NCBI RefSeq assembly: GCF_001426665.1
Contig: NZ_LMEY01000023.1
Location: forward strand, 1,687-65,686
Direction: 5' to 3'
DNA length: 64,000 nucleotides
Source: Rhizobium sp. Root1334
GTDB lineage: Bacteria > Pseudomonadota > Alphaproteobacteria > Rhizobiales > Rhizobiaceae
Part shown: positions 35,120 through 43,376 of the stretch, piece after piece
Position numbering within the stretch: the stretch's first letter is position 1
How the letters are laid out: each line of letters begins with the position of its first letter
The notes under the pieces: generated by a model
The model's database searches: none
What the model saw: only the letters and a program-made list of their open reading frames with translations
Told to the model about the DNA's origin: nothing
Translations under genes and position numbers: made by a program

Positions 35120-36349
35120 ATGGCAGACATGCGCGGAGAGACTGTCTCGATGAATGATGTGCAGGTTGACCACCAACCGGAAACGGTCGCTGATTTCCTC
35201 GCCTCCCGTGGCGGTCCCTTTTATGAGCTGCAGTCGAGGCTCGGTCTTTTGCAAGAGCGCACCTTGCAAGTTGGCAGACGTGCCGTGATCTTTATCGGGC
35301 TCGCCTGGTTGGTGCCGCTTCTGCTCGGCCTGCCGCACAGTCTGTCGTTTGATGCCGCAAACGGCCTGCCATATCTATTGGATGCGGGCGCCTGGGCGAA
35401 ATTTTTCGTCGCGATCGGTGCGTTCATGCTGGCTGAGCAACAGGTTGAGCAACGCTTGCGGGCGAAGCTGCAGCAGGTGACGGTGGCGCCGATCGTTGCG
35501 CCGTCTTCCCTTTCGCAAGCAGCACAAGCCGTCAATCAGGCGCTGAAGCGGCGCGATTCCCGCGTCGCGGAAGCTGTCTGCCTCGTCAATGCAATCATCG
35601 CTGCGGGCATTGCGCTTCGGCACCTGCTGACGGTCGACACGTCAAGCTGGGCTGTCGCAGCAGCGCCGGGAGCAAACTCGATCACCCTGGCGGGCTGGTG
35701 GTTCGTCATTGTCAGCATGCCCCTGTTCTGGTTTCTCGTCATGCGCGGGCTTTGGCGTCATTTCGTCTGGTCGCTGCTCCTGCGGAAACTGGCGCGACTG
35801 GAATTGCGGCTGGTCTCGACGCATCCGGACGGCCGCGCCGGTCTGGGATTTCTGGGGGATTATCCAAACGCCTATGCCACGTTCATCTTCGGCATGAGCT
35901 GCGCCGTTGCCGCCGCAGTTGGCCAGAACCTGTTGCATGAAACAGCATCGATGACGAACATCACCATTTTGATGGTTAGCTGGCTGCTGATCGTATTGGC
36001 GCTGTTCGCTTTTCCGCTTTCTGCCTTTTCCAAGCCTCTCAGCGATCTCAAGAAGGCGACGCTGGTTGTTCTCGGCGCCCAGGCAACGCAGTATCATCGG
36101 CTGTCGGAGCGCAAGCTTACAGGCTTCAACGTTGTTGCCAACAACGTAGCCGAAGCCGAGCAATTTCAGGACGTCGTGGATCCTTCAAAGCAGTTCGATA
36201 CCACGCGCAAGCTATCAACCTTGCTGATGAACCGCGCCGCAGTGATCCCTGTTTCAGCGGCGGCACTTCTCCCGTTCGCGATCGTCGCATCGACGCGGGT
36301 ACCGTTCAAGGATGTGTTCGACCTGGTAAAGAAGTTGCTGCTGCTGTGA
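35120..36349 (+). CDS. Multi-pass membrane protein of unknown function
   Basis: Protein of up to 409 residues with about six hydrophobic segments (AVIFIGLAWLVPLLLGL, WAKFFVAIGAFMLAEQ, WWFVIVSMPLFWFLVM, TFIFGMSCAVAAAVG, ITILMVSWLLIVLALFAF, and a weaker one near the C-terminus). An ATG ten codons in (35150) is an alternative start. No domain is recognised. It is 14 bp after the DUF2950 gene and probably co-transcribed. Its stop is the last core-genome feature before the mosaic island begins at about 36366. Confidence 0.7.
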   Translation: MADMRGETVSMNDVQVDHQPETVADFLASRGGPFYELQSRLGLLQERTLQVGRRAVIFIGLAWLVPLLLGLPHSLSFDAANGLPYLLDAGAWAKFFVAIGAFMLAEQQVEQRLRAKLQQVTVAPIVAPSSLSQAAQAVNQALKRRDSRVAEAVCLVNAIIAAGIALRHLLTVDTSSWAVAAAPGANSITLAGWWFVIVSMPLFWFLVMRGLWRHFVWSLLLRKLARLELRLVSTHPDGRAGLGFLGDYPNAYATFIFGMSCAVAAAVGQNLLHETASMTNITILMVSWLLIVLALFAFPLSAFSKPLSDLKKATLVVLGAQATQYHRLSERKLTGFNVVANNVAEAEQFQDVVDPSKQFDTTRKLSTLLMNRAAVIPVSAAALLPFAIVASTRVPFKDVFDLVKKLLLL

Positions 36350-36365
36350 TCATCAAAATTTTAGA

Positions 36366-36460
36366 GCGGCACATAAGTCCGGATTTCCGCCAATTGATTT
36401 AATTGAAGAAAGTCTCCGAGAGCATGTCCGAAGTTCGGACGCGATTAGCGTAAGTGCGGA
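36366..36460 (-). repeat. Left end: inverted terminal repeat and subterminal repeats
   Basis: Read outwards on the minus strand, repeat copies start at 36460 (TCCGCACTTACG), 36439 (TCCGAACTTCGG) and 36383 (TCCGGACTTATGTG). The first two are exactly 21 bp apart. They mirror the three copies at the right end. They overlap the 3' half of a small minus-strand reading frame. Confidence 0.7.
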
Positions 36461-36575
36461 CTGAAGGCGGGGTGACCCCCATATCCAGCGCAAAAGCGTG
36501 GAAGTTGAGGTCGAGCCCGGCGATTTCGATGTCGGTGTTCTTGCCGCGGCCAGTTTCCTGATGTTCGATAGTCAT
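36399..36575 (-). CDS. Small ORF, possible multi-ubiquitin-domain N-terminus
   Basis: Fifty-eight codons starting at ATG 36575. The first part, GRGKNTDIEIAGLDLNFHAF, resembles the start of the repeat unit in prokaryotic multi-ubiquitin-domain proteins (I-E-I-A-G-x-x-L-N-F pattern), while the tail (VRTYANRVRTSDMLS) is encoded by the transposon-end repeats. That suggests a cargo gene truncated at its 3' side by the element end. Alternatively it is chance. No partner E1/E2-like genes remain nearby. Low confidence. Confidence 0.35.
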   Translation of the reverse strand: MTIEHQETGRGKNTDIEIAGLDLNFHAFALDMGVTPPSVRTYANRVRTSDMLSETFFN

Positions 36576-36745
36576 GGTCTGTGATTCCTAGTTGATAGAG
36601 TTTGGGAGGACACGTTCGTCCACATTGGTTGCGTGCGACGCCGACGATTCCGACACGAAAAAAGTTTTGTCGGAATCTACGTGGCCGCGCGCAAACAGAG
36701 TGAAGATCAAGGAGGAGGTCGACACATGAGCAAGAATAAGCGGAG

Positions 36746-36901
36746 GAGCAGGTGGGACAGCCTGACGAAGAGCATTACTCCCCGGAAGAAGCCCTTGCGG
36801 TCTTCCGGAACCTTTCCGAAGTCGAGCTGGATAAGCTTGGCCGGATAGCAAGCTTCATTGCGGGCTCAGGCGGCTATCCGGGCGGCGCTCGTACTCGTTG
36901 A
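36746..36901 (+). pseudogene. Fragment of a sigma-70-like small island gene
   Basis: In the third forward frame, HYSPEEALAVFRNLSEVELD and KLGRIASFIAGSGGY resemble a short sigma-70-related protein common in rhizobial islands. An ATG with AAGGAGGAGG at 36726 lies in a different frame, so the start is separated by a frameshift, and the C-terminal half is missing where the AAA gene begins. Recognition is from memory of the motif and moderate at best. Confidence 0.45.
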
Positions 36902-37724
36902 CCGCGAACTCGATTTCCGCTTCCGGGATCAGGTTAGGGCCTTTGATGACGAGAAGGCCGAATCCTCGATCGAGTCGGTGCTGGACATGCTGCAGAACAC
37001 GAAGACGATCATCCTCTTCAAGTCGGCAGAAGCAGTCCCGTCAGATCTCCGACACTCTCTCGACGCAATCGTCCAGGTGCCGCCGCCCGACAGTCGCTTG
37101 GTGCGTGGCGTGGTTCGCTGGGCATACGGCATCGGTGTCACCGAGCAGCAGGCGGAGTCCCTCGCAAAATCCAACTGGAAGCGCCTGAAGCTTGCAATGA
37201 CACGCGGTCGGCCAATCTCGCGGGTGTTCGCAATTCTGGAAAAGATGTCGCAGGAGGAGCCGTCAGCACCAAGGCAGACGAAGGATCCCGAAGCGCTCTC
37301 GGATATCCGTCTCGAAGAAATGGAGGGCTACGGCGAAGCCAAGGAGTGGGGCCTTGAACTTGCGCACGATCTCGCCGACTGGCGCGCGGGTGCGATCACC
37401 TGGGAGGACGTCGACAAGGGAGTGCTTCTGTCCGGACCGCCCGGAACGGGCAAGACGATGTTCGCCCGGGCCCTCGCTGCTTCATGCCGGGTCAAGCTGA
37501 TCGCCACCTCGTACGCCAAGTGGCAGGCGAAGGGATACCTCAACGACTTCCTGAAGGCGATGCAGAAGAATTTCAAGGAAGCCAGAGATGCGGCGCCGGC
37601 AATCCTGTTCATCGACGAGGTCGACGCTTTCGGGTCTCGCGACGATGCTCATGCGAGCGATTCTGGGCTAGTGTCACCTCTTCCGTCGAACACCACTTGC
37701 ATGCGGTCTGGCTTGTCAGCATAA
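36858..37724 (+). pseudogene. FtsH-like AAA protease, N-terminal remnant
   Basis: Open frame of 288 codons beginning at a TTG, encoding the front of an AAA-type zinc protease-like protein. Walker A is SGPPGTGKTMFARAL (about residue 190) and Walker B ILFIDEVDAFGSRDD (about 250). Immediately after, the sequence departs from any AAA protein (DSGLVSPLPSNTTC) and stops: the sensor region, second region of homology and the protease domain are missing. The 3' tip of what looks like the same gene is found at 43812-43991. The ars region therefore replaced its middle. ATPase activity is not expected. Confidence 0.72.
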
Positions 37725-37761
37725 GACTTCTCGACGTGATATCGCGGGGAACATAACGAGC

Positions 37762-38568
37762 ATGGACGGTTCTGCCAATGCGCCAGTGGATCGCAGCAAG
37801 CCCGCCGCCTTCTTCGGTGGCGCGGTCATCGGTGCGTTGGGCGGTCTCATCGGACTGGGCGGAGCCGAATTCCGCCTTCCTCTCCTGATCGGCATCTTCA
37901 ATTTCGCCGCTCTGGAGGCAGTCATCCTCAACAAGGCCATGAGCCTGGTCGTCGTTGCGACTGCGCTGCCGTTTCGTGCCGAGACTGTTCCGTTCAGCGA
38001 GATCGGCTCCCACTGGGAGATCGTGGTCAATCTGCTTGCCGGCAGTCTCGCGGGCGCCTGGTTAGGCGCAGGATGGGCGACCCGCCTTCGCTCGGAGACC
38101 CTTTACAAGGTGATCTCCGCGCTGTTGGTCGCGATCGCGATCATTCTCATCGTCGGCCACGACGCGACCTCGGGGCAGCCGCTGCTGACGGGCGTTGCCC
38201 AACTGATCGCGGGCATCGCAGCCGGTTTCGGAATTGGCATCGTCGCTGCGTTGCTCGGAGTGGCGGGCGGGGAACTGTTGATCCCGACCCTCGTGCTTCT
38301 GTTCGGAGTCGACATAAAGCTGGCAGGATCGCTGTCGCTTGCCGTCAGCCTGCCGACGATGCTTGTGGGGTTCACCCGATACAGCCAGGATCAGAGCTTC
38401 TCCGTGCTCGGACGTAACAAGGCGTTCTTGATCGTCATGGCCGCTGGCTCGATCGTGGGAACCTTCATCGGGGGGCGGCTGCTTGGCATCGTGCCCAACG
38501 CGTTTCTGCTTCCGGCTTTGGCGGTGATCCTTCTGCTGTCCGCCGTGAAGGTCTGGCGACACAAGTAG
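37762..38568 (+). CDS. TauE/SafE family permease
   Basis: Membrane protein of 268 residues with about eight hydrophobic helices, arranged as two TauE/SafE repeats (GALGGLIGLGGAEFRLPLL and GIVAALLGVAGGELLIPTL carry the G-x-G-G-E/G signature). The family exports sulfite or other organosulfur anions. ATG 37762 lies 7 bp after GGGGAAC. It is next to the arsenic operon but on the opposite strand, so a role in arsenic is not implied. It starts just past the broken AAA gene, suggesting it arrived with the ars block. Confidence 0.85.
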   Translation: MDGSANAPVDRSKPAAFFGGAVIGALGGLIGLGGAEFRLPLLIGIFNFAALEAVILNKAMSLVVVATALPFRAETVPFSEIGSHWEIVVNLLAGSLAGAWLGAGWATRLRSETLYKVISALLVAIAIILIVGHDATSGQPLLTGVAQLIAGIAAGFGIGIVAALLGVAGGELLIPTLVLLFGVDIKLAGSLSLAVSLPTMLVGFTRYSQDQSFSVLGRNKAFLIVMAAGSIVGTFIGGRLLGIVPNAFLLPALAVILLLSAVKVWRHK

Positions 38569-38571
38569 ACA

Positions 38572-38646
38572 TCAGATCGACTTCAACTGCACTCGCTTCT
38601 CGATCTTTACGGCGTCTTCCTTCCTCTCGCCGTAGCGGTCGGTCAG
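38572..38646 (-). pseudogene. Second arsH tail (3' fragment)
   Basis: The last 24 codons plus TGA of an arsH gene. LTDRYGERKEDAVKIEKRV then QLKSI matches the end of the intact ArsH at 39318 ([19 protein letters not shown] then KLKSI) at 19 of 24 residues. The flanking sequence shows no further ArsH similarity, so this is the relic of a diverged copy. The intact copy and this relic bracket the CDF-like gene, as expected from recombination between two ars clusters. Confidence 0.8.
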
Positions 38647-38654
38647 TTAGGTCG

Positions 38655-39236
38655 TTACGCCACGGCCCGATGCTCTTCGTGCGCCGCCACCCAAACTTCC
38701 TTCGCTGCATCCAGGTTCATCCAAGCTATACCGAAGCCCACAATGAGGTCTGGCCACGGCGAGCGCCATAGGTAGAACGTGACCGCTCCCGCCGCGATGA
38801 TCGCGACGTTGGCGAACGCATCGTTGCGAGCGGATAGAAACGCGGCCTTGGTTAGCGATCCTCCGGCATTGCGGTAAGCCGCCAGAAGATAGGCGCACGA
38901 TACGTTAACGACGAGTGCCCCGAGCCCTGTCAGACCCAGTGCGAACGGTTCTGGAGGAATAGGGACTTCGAACTTATTCCACGCTGTCCACAGGAACGCG
39001 ACCGCCGGAAGGAGCAGGATGACCGCCATGGCCATGCCAGCACGCGCCCTATTTCTTGCCGACCAGGCCATGGCCACGAAAATCAACAGATTGACGGACG
39101 CGTCCTCGAAGAAGTCAGCGCTGTCCGCAAAAAGCGATGCAGATCCAATTCTGAGTGCAACAACGAATTCGATGCTGAAATATGCCAGGTTCGCCAGCGC
39201 GACGATTAGTACGATCCGCCGAATTCCTTGATCCAT
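38655..39236 (-). CDS. Cation-efflux (CDF)-like membrane protein
   Basis: Protein of 193 residues with five to six membrane helices (IVLIVALANLAYFSIEFVVA, MAMAVILLLPAVAFLW, LTGLGALVVNVSCAYLL, VAIIAAGAVTFYLW). SASLFADSADFFEDASVN and SARNDAFANVAIIAAG are the two D-x3-D/N-x3-D-type metal-site motifs of cation diffusion facilitators. The cytoplasmic C-terminal domain is absent, which is common in this short subgroup linked to ars clusters. It lies between the arsH relic and the intact arsH, on the same strand as the ars operon. Confidence 0.8.
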   Translation of the reverse strand: MDQGIRRIVLIVALANLAYFSIEFVVALRIGSASLFADSADFFEDASVNLLIFVAMAWSARNRARAGMAMAVILLLPAVAFLWTAWNKFEVPIPPEPFALGLTGLGALVVNVSCAYLLAAYRNAGGSLTKAAFLSARNDAFANVAIIAAGAVTFYLWRSPWPDLIVGFGIAWMNLDAAKEVWVAAHEEHRAVA

Positions 39237-39317
39237 AACCCGTTGCTCCTGCTACTGCGTCGGTCAGGTTCTGCTTCCCGCTCTGACCGCAGTCAAGGGG
39301 TGCAGCACAAGGAAGCG

Positions 39318-40064
39318 TCAGATGGACTTCAACTTCACCCGCTGCTCCAGCTTGGCGGCGTCCTCCTTCCGTTCGCTGTAGCGGTCGGTCAGATACGACG
39401 AGGCGTCGCGGGTCAGCAGCGTGAACTTCACGAGCTCCTCGCAGACGTCGACGACGCGGTCGTAGTAGGACGACGGCTTCATCCGCCCGTCCGCGTCGAA
39501 CTCCTGAAACGCCTTGGCGACCGACGACTGGTTCGGGATGGTGATCATCCGCATCCAGCGACCGAGGATTCGAAGCTGGCCGATGGCGTTGAACGACTGG
39601 CTGCCGCCCGATACCTGCATCACCGCAAGCGTCTTGCTTTGCGTCGGGCGAACCGACCCGACCGCCAAGGGAATCCAGTCGATCTGGGACTTCATAACGC
39701 CGGTCATCGCGCCGTGGCGCTCCGGGCTGACCCAGACCTGCCCCTCGGACCATTCTGACAGCTCCCTGAGTTCCTGAACCTTGGGGTGGCTGACGGGTGC
39801 ATCGTCCGGCAGCGGAAGCCCCTTCGGATCGAATACTCTGACTTCGCATCCGAGACGCTCCAGCAGGCGACGGGATTCGTGGGCGAGCAGCCGGCTGTAC
39901 GAGACCTCACGGATCGATCCATAGAGGATCAGGATCCGAGGCTTGTGCGCGGAGAACGACGGACGAAGGGTGTCGAGATCGGGCTGGCGGAGATGACTTT
40001 CATCGAGAGCCGGGAATCCTTCAGACAATGCGCTTTCCCTCCTTGTCGAGAACCCGCTCGCCAT
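39318..40064 (-). CDS. arsH: Organoarsenical/NADPH flavin oxidoreductase ArsH
   Basis: Flavodoxin-like NADPH:FMN oxidoreductase of about 248 residues. The FMN phosphate loop is [17 protein letters not shown], with [18 protein letters not shown], a flavin ring-binding segment. ArsH oxidises trivalent organoarsenicals and gives resistance. The start is uncertain: ATG 40064 overlaps arsC by 44 bp, whereas TTG 40028 sits beside the arsC stop and would give a protein about 12 residues shorter. It is the last gene of the ars operon. Confidence 0.9.
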   Translation of the reverse strand: MASGFSTRRESALSEGFPALDESHLRQPDLDTLRPSFSAHKPRILILYGSIREVSYSRLLAHESRRLLERLGCEVRVFDPKGLPLPDDAPVSHPKVQELRELSEWSEGQVWVSPERHGAMTGVMKSQIDWIPLAVGSVRPTQSKTLAVMQVSGGSQSFNAIGQLRILGRWMRMITIPNQSSVAKAFQEFDADGRMKPSSYYDRVVDVCEELVKFTLLTRDASSYLTDRYSERKEDAAKLEQRVKLKSI

Positions 40065-40443
40065 CTTCCTTCGTGAAGGCGCCCTTGTGGGTGTCGGGCA
40101 GGATGTCGAGCACGACTTCCGACGGGCGGCTGAGGCGAGTGCCGAGCGGCGTGACGACGAACGGCCGGTTGATGAGGATCGGATGCTTCAGCATGGCATC
40201 GAGCAACTGGTCATCCGTGAGCGCCGGGTCGTCGAGACCAAGCTCTTCGTATGGCGTTCCCTTCTCCCGGATCGCCTCTCGAACAGAAAGGCCGGCATCG
40301 GAGATCATCTTCGCCAGCTCCTCGCGCGACGGCGGGGTTTTGAGATACTCGATCACCGTCGGCTCGATGCCAGCGTTGCGGATCATCTCCAGCGTGTTCC
40401 TTGAAGTCCCGCAGGCGGGATTGTGGTAGATCTTGACGTCCAT
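40021..40443 (-). CDS. arsC: Arsenate reductase, glutaredoxin-dependent
   Basis: ArsC of 140 residues, E. coli R773 type. The active site [12 protein letters not shown] places the catalytic Cys at residue 11 with the H-x3-C-x3-R loop; [18 protein letters not shown] carries the conserved Arg. It reduces arsenate to arsenite using glutathione and glutaredoxin, and ACR3 exports the product. ATG 40443 is 3 bp after the ACR3 stop. The open frame further upstream is the shadow of ACR3. Confidence 0.93.
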   Translation of the reverse strand: MDVKIYHNPACGTSRNTLEMIRNAGIEPTVIEYLKTPPSREELAKMISDAGLSVREAIREKGTPYEELGLDDPALTDDQLLDAMLKHPILINRPFVVTPLGTRLSRPSEVVLDILPDTHKGAFTKEDGERVLDKEGKRIV

Positions 40444-40445
40444 CG

Positions 40446-41504
40446 TCAGGTCCTTTCGGTTGCGGTGTTCTTGGCGACGGCAGGCGCTGCCTCGTACCAG
40501 CCCTTCGTACGGTTCACGATCCACACGACCGACAGCATCACCGGAACCTCGATGAGAACGCCGACGACGGTGGCGAGGGCTGCACCTGACTGGAAGCCGA
40601 ACAGGCTGATTGCCGCGGCGACTGCGAGTTCGAAGAAATTGCTGGCCCCGATGAGCGCCGACGGACCAGCGACACAATGCTGTTCGCCCGACATCCGGTT
40701 CAGCAGGTAGGCCAGTCCTGAGTTGAAGTAGACCTGGATCAGGATCGGAACCGCCAGCAGGCCGATAATCGTCGGCTGTGCGATGATCTGCTCGCCCTGG
40801 AAACCAAACAGCAGGATCAGGGTCGCGAGCAGTGCGAGCAGGGAGAGCGGCTGCAGTCGACCGAGAAGACGGTCGAGCGATCTCGTGGTGCCGTCGGCGG
40901 TGAGCAGCTTGCGCACGCCCTGGGCGATGGCGACAGGGATCAGGATGTAGAGGACAACCGAGATCGTCAGCGTGTCCCACGGGACGGTGATCGCCGACAG
41001 TCCCAGAAGAAGCCCGACGATCGGAGCGAAGGCGACGATCATGATTGCGTCGTTCAGCGCGACCTGAGACAGGGTGAAGTGCGGTTCGCCCTTGGTGAGG
41101 TTCGACCAGACGAACACCATGGCCGTGCATGGTGCGGCGGCAAGGATGATCAGACCCGCGATGTAGGAATCGATCTGATCGGCCGGGAGCAGGGGGCGGA
41201 AGAGCCATCCGACGAAAAGCCATCCGAGCAGTGCCATTGAGAACGGCTTGACCGCCCAGTTGACGAAGAGCGTGACGCCAATCCCGCGCCAATAGCTGCC
41301 GACCTTGGCCAGAGAGCCGAAGTCGATCTTCAACAGCATCGGGATGACCATCAGCCAGATCAGCACCGCGACTGGGATGTTCACCTTCGCCACCTCGGCG
41401 CCGCCGATGAGGTGGAAGACGCCAGGCATCATGTGGCCGAGGGCGATCCCGACGACGATGCAGAGAAAGACCCAGACGGTCAGGTATCGTTCGAACGTGG
41501 ACAT
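40446..41504 (-). CDS. acr3: ACR3-type arsenite efflux permease
   Basis: Transporter of 352 residues with ten membrane helices. The family motif LAAAPCTAMVFVWSNLTKG contains the essential Cys for arsenite translocation, and LNDAIMIVAFAPIVGLLLG follows. It exports As(OH)3 (and sometimes antimonite) using the proton motive force. Often annotated arsB, but the sequence is of the ACR3 (Arr3) family, not the 12-helix ArsB family. It lies between the two arsenate reductase genes. Confidence 0.93.
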   Translation of the reverse strand: MSTFERYLTVWVFLCIVVGIALGHMMPGVFHLIGGAEVAKVNIPVAVLIWLMVIPMLLKIDFGSLAKVGSYWRGIGVTLFVNWAVKPFSMALLGWLFVGWLFRPLLPADQIDSYIAGLIILAAAPCTAMVFVWSNLTKGEPHFTLSQVALNDAIMIVAFAPIVGLLLGLSAITVPWDTLTISVVLYILIPVAIAQGVRKLLTADGTTRSLDRLLGRLQPLSLLALLATLILLFGFQGEQIIAQPTIIGLLAVPILIQVYFNSGLAYLLNRMSGEQHCVAGPSALIGASNFFELAVAAAISLFGFQSGAALATVVGVLIEVPVMLSVVWIVNRTKGWYEAAPAVAKNTATERT

Positions 41505-41508
41505 CTCA

Positions 41509-42033
41509 TTAGGCCTTTGCGGATTTCACGGATGCGCCCTCGAGCGTACCGATCTGGCGAACCTGCTGCTGGAGCGCCAGGCGGTCGATGGAGGCCAGCG
41601 GAAGATTGATGAAAGCGGAGATGCGGTTCTTCAGGAAGCGGGCCGCCTGTGCGAAGGCGCGCTGGATTTCAACTTCGGAACCGACGACCGCTGCTGGATC
41701 TTCGACACCCCAGTGGGCAGTCATCGGATGGCCGATCCAGACCGGACACGCTTCGCCTGCGGCGCTATCGCAGACGGTGAAGATGAAGTCCATTTCGGGA
41801 GCGTCGGGCGTGGCGAACACGTCCCAGCTCTTCGAAGCGAAGCCCATCGACGGATAGCCCAGAGCGTCCAGCTCCTTCAGCGCGTGCGGGTTCACTTCCC
41901 CCTTGGGCTGGCTGCCCGCGGAGAACGCCTTGAAGCGTCCGCCGCCCACCTTATTCAGAATGGATTCGGCGAGGATTGAGCGTGCGGAATTGCCCGTGCA
42001 CAGGAAGAGCACGTTGTAGGTTTTGTCGGTCAT
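41509..42033 (-). CDS. Arsenate reductase, LMW phosphatase-like (ArsC2)
   Basis: Protein of 174 residues of the low-molecular-weight tyrosine phosphatase fold. The P-loop LFLCTGNSARSILAE holds the nucleophile Cys 12, and FTVCDSAAGEACPVW supplies the Cys pair used for thioredoxin-coupled arsenate reduction. A longer-than-usual C-terminal tail follows (after about 140). It is a second, unrelated arsenate reductase in the same operon, 4 bp upstream of ACR3. Confidence 0.9.
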   Translation of the reverse strand: MTDKTYNVLFLCTGNSARSILAESILNKVGGGRFKAFSAGSQPKGEVNPHALKELDALGYPSMGFASKSWDVFATPDAPEMDFIFTVCDSAAGEACPVWIGHPMTAHWGVEDPAAVVGSEVEIQRAFAQAARFLKNRISAFINLPLASIDRLALQQQVRQIGTLEGASVKSAKA

Positions 42034-42048
42034 GGTCGTGTTCCGTGG

Positions 42049-42489
42049 TTAGGTCGGAGGCCGTTCCAGTTTCATGATCGTCGCAGAGGCGGGGCAGAGT
42101 CCCGAGAGCTGGCGGGTTGAAAGGATCGCCGGCGGCACCTGGTCGCGTTGGACGGAGGCGAAGCCAATGGGCTCGAAGAAGGATGCCGCGGTCGTCGTGG
42201 CGAGGTAGACCTCGGCCGAGGGGGATGTCTTGGCGAGGGTCAACTCAACCAGATGCCGCCCGTATCCTTTCGATCGGTACTCGGGAAGAACCACTACCGA
42301 GCGAAGAAGAACGGCCTCGTCATCGCACGTCTCGACCCCGGAGTAGCCGACCACGCGACGATCAGCGGCGACCAAAGCGAAATAGCTGCGATCCGAACCG
42401 TCCAGATCGTCGACCAGCAGTCCAGCCGATGTCAGGGCCACTCGAAGGTCATCGGAAACCAGAACGGGTTCTAGCTTCAATTCACGCAT
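42049..42489 (-). CDS. arsN2: GNAT N-acetyltransferase, ArsN2-like
   Basis: GNAT protein of 146 residues. Motif A VVVLPEYRSKGYGRHLVELT carries the acetyl-CoA pyrophosphate loop (R-S-K-G-Y-G), and ATTTAASFFEPIGFASVQRD is the C-terminal GNAT part ending in the typical ArsN2 segment VPPAILSTRQLSGLCPASA. ArsN2-type proteins occur in ars operons; the related ArsN1 detoxifies arsinothricin. ATG 42489 overlaps the end of arsR by 13 bp. Confidence 0.8.
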   Translation of the reverse strand: MRELKLEPVLVSDDLRVALTSAGLLVDDLDGSDRSYFALVAADRRVVGYSGVETCDDEAVLLRSVVVLPEYRSKGYGRHLVELTLAKTSPSAEVYLATTTAASFFEPIGFASVQRDQVPPAILSTRQLSGLCPASATIMKLERPPT

Positions 42490-42839
42490 GGTTGCGAGCT
42501 CCCCGGCAGGTAGCAGGATGTGAGATCGGCAATCAGAGGAGCGCATAGTTCCGCATTCCCGCCGCAGCAGTCCTTGAGCAGAAACAGCGTAAGCTCGCGG
42601 AAACCTTCGAGATCCGCCCGGTAGATAATGGAGCGGCTCTGCCTTTCACTCTTGACGATGCCAGCCCGCGCCAATGTCGCGAGGTGGGCGGACATGGTGT
42701 TCTGCGGGATGTCCATCCTGCGCGCCAGTTCGCCCGCCGGAATGCCGTCCGGTTCGGCTTTGACAAGCAGACGGAAGGTTTCAAGCCTCGTTGTCTGCGC
42801 CAGGGCGGCCAGCGCCGCGATTGCGTTTTTCGATTCCAT
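42477..42839 (-). CDS. arsR: Arsenic-responsive repressor ArsR
   Basis: ArsR/SmtB winged-helix repressor of 120 residues. The recognition region is ELARRMDIPQNTMSAHLATLARAGIV. The classic CVC metal site of helix 3 is absent; instead cysteines cluster near the C-terminus (LKDCCGGNAELCAP), as in ArsR types that bind arsenite with C-terminal Cys. First gene of the operon. A promoter with TATCC-N8-GGATA lies directly before the ATG and is the likely operator. Confidence 0.9.
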   Translation of the reverse strand: MESKNAIAALAALAQTTRLETFRLLVKAEPDGIPAGELARRMDIPQNTMSAHLATLARAGIVKSERQSRSIIYRADLEGFRELTLFLLKDCCGGNAELCAPLIADLTSCYLPGSSQPCVN

Positions 42840-42840
42840 G

Positions 42841-42873
42841 TATCCAGAATAACGGATATATAATCGCTGTCAA
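42841..42873 (-). promoter_or_regulatory. ars operon promoter and ArsR operator
   Basis: Minus strand: TTGACA (42873-42868), 16 bases, TATTCT (42851-42846), then six bases to the arsR ATG, so the transcript may be leaderless. The inverted repeat TATCC (42841-42845) and GGATA (42854-42858) covers the -10. Confidence 0.65.
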
Positions 42874-42904
42874 GCATCAACGGCCATCAGGGCGATCGAT
42901 GTGA

Positions 42905-43335
42905 TGCATCCACCTGAAGGATGCCTGTAAATCCTTGCAATATCCGCTCGGCATGTAGCCCGCCGCGACCGGGCGCATAGGTGAAGGCTACCTCCGGCGG
43001 CGCACCTCCGTCCCACGGTCGGTCATCACGGGCCAGCGCCCAGAAGTATCCGGTCTTGGTTTTACGGTAACCAGGATCAAGCACCGGCGCACGGGTCTCG
43101 TCCATGAACAGCTTCGTCGACCGCTTCAAGTCGGCAAGCAAGGCGTCGAAGACTGGGCGCAGTTCGAAAGCAGCCCGACCGACCAGTCGGCGAGTGTTGA
43201 GCGGTCGAGATCAACGCCCTGGCGGCTCATGATCTGCGCCTGGCGGGGGCAGGAAGTTCTGGATGCGCTCGATGCCGATCTTATTGGCAGTAACGTTCCA
43301 GTGGTAACGTATCCCAGCCGTACCGATTGAAGTCG
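42905..43335 (-). pseudogene. IS66 transposase (TnpC) remnant
   Basis: Minus-strand pieces of the IS66 transposase core in at least two frames. KLFMDETRAPVLDPGYRKTK, TGYFWALARDDRPWDG and FTYAPGRGGLHAERIL (43141 downwards) are the DDE-domain centre; upstream, in another frame, RIQNFLPPPG and MSRQGVDLDRSTLADW are the preceding part. The N-terminal zinc region and the final Asp/Glu section are lost, with a sharp break near 42905. No IS66 terminal repeats were recognised. Confidence 0.8.
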
Positions 43336-43376
43336 ATGCAGATAGGATTCATCATCTATGTCAGGGAGAGTGTTTC

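Noticed and set aside
36366..36620. Duplicate of the tRNA-Arg 3' end at the left boundary, as for an integrase island
   Set aside because: No copy of the tRNA 3' sequence was found there and no integrase gene is present; terminal repeats favour a transposon.
38465..38710. Minus-strand 81-codon frame across the arsH relic
   Set aside because: It is in a different frame from the ArsH tail and matches nothing; the relic itself is annotated instead.
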